A stretch of DNA of 64,000 nucleotides, taken from assembly GCA_946478845.1 (NCBI GenBank), contig CAMLDI010000010.1, positions 1 through 64,000 of the forward strand, given 5' to 3'. Source of the stretch: an uncultured Paenibacillaceae bacterium. Its GTDB lineage: Bacteria > Bacillota > Bacilli > Aneurinibacillales > Aneurinibacillaceae. The position numbers and the translations under genes were made by a program. Numbering within the stretch: position 1 is the first letter of the stretch; each line of letters opens with the position of its first letter. The notes under the pieces were generated by a model that was not told the DNA's origin, ran no database searches, and saw nothing but the letters and a program-made list of their open reading frames with translations. Below, piece by piece: positions 63,879 through 64,000 of the stretch.

Positions 63879-64000
63879 ATGAACATGCTCGAAATGGTTG
63901 TCTTTCTTATGCCAATGTTTATCATTCTTCTAGTAACCATTTTCTATAGTGTTTATAGAATTAGAAAGGATACTACTTTTGTTCAAGGAATCATGAGAGT
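63879..64000 (+). CDS. Start of a small membrane protein (truncated by window end)
   Basis: An open frame begins with ATG 63879 after AAAGGGGTAG and runs to the window edge. The visible 40 residues are a hydrophobic N-terminal helix (MVVFLMPMFIILLVTIFYSV) followed by a basic stretch YRIRKD. Nothing more can be said about its family. A palindromic operator-like site is just upstream. Confidence 0.55.
   Translation, partial: MNMLEMVVFLMPMFIILLVTIFYSVYRIRKDTTFVQGIMR

Overview
The window reads as a chromosome segment of a low-to-moderate GC, Gram-positive Bacillales-type bacterium. Support comes from the ileS-lspA-ylyB-pyrR-pyr order known from Bacillus, strong AGGAGG ribosome binding sites, frequent TTG/GTG starts, a PyrR-type attenuator and a YfiT/BstA-like DinB protein. 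Species was not assigned. No rRNA, tRNA or CRISPR array was seen.

Region 1 (1-11869) is housekeeping: the 3' end of ileS, lspA, an RluD-type pseudouridine synthase, then a PyrR-controlled operon pyrR-pyrC-carA-carB-pyrK-pyrD-pyrF-pyrE ending in a strong terminator. pyrB (aspartate carbamoyltransferase) and pyrP are absent from their usual place between pyrR and pyrC.

Region 2 (11893-26021) is accessory. A small membrane gene, a decayed tyrosine recombinase and a decayed IS110 transposase precede a compact cluster. It encodes a class V aminotransferase-fold PLP enzyme, a chorismate-utilising enzyme, a methyltransferase, an MFS exporter, an SsuABC-like ABC importer, an unrecognised 293-residue protein, a ComA-type phosphosulfolactate synthase and two aspartase/fumarase-superfamily lyases. 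ComA plus this type of lyase and a PLP enzyme recalls bacterial coenzyme M biosynthesis, so I infer a sulfonate-making pathway whose product is unknown.

Region 3 (26386-33048) holds a MacAB-like efflux operon with its own two-component system, then small housekeeping genes (YjbQ, DinB/YfiT, HesB-like).

Region 4 (33195-55711) is the most striking part. A Flp-type pilin, VWA lipoproteins and a complete Tad pilus locus (tadE, cpaB, cpaE, cpaF, tadB, tadC, tadG-like, prepilin peptidase) are interleaved with five copies, some partial, of one secreted protein. It has a Sec signal, a Pro-Asn-Pro-Ser-Leu repeat and a glycine-rich hydrophobic core. Each copy ends in a different C-terminal toxin-like domain (unknown, EndoU, barnase-like, Ntox30-like, CdiA-CT-like) followed by a small immunity-like gene, and a sixth orphan tail resembles a C39 peptidase. 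Several cassettes are orphans that start inside the core, next to terminator hairpins or IS remnants. I read this as a Tad-linked polymorphic toxin/immunity island built by cassette exchange. An AraC-type regulator and an ECF sigma/anti-sigma operon sit inside it on the minus strand, and an intact IS3-family element interrupts its far end.

Region 5 (55806-64000) has two cytochrome b/ferric-reductase-like membrane proteins, a secreted beta-propeller-like protein, a minus-strand branched-chain amino acid type ABC transporter operon (livK-G-F-H-M) with an enoyl-CoA hydratase, and the start of a small membrane protein cut by the window edge.
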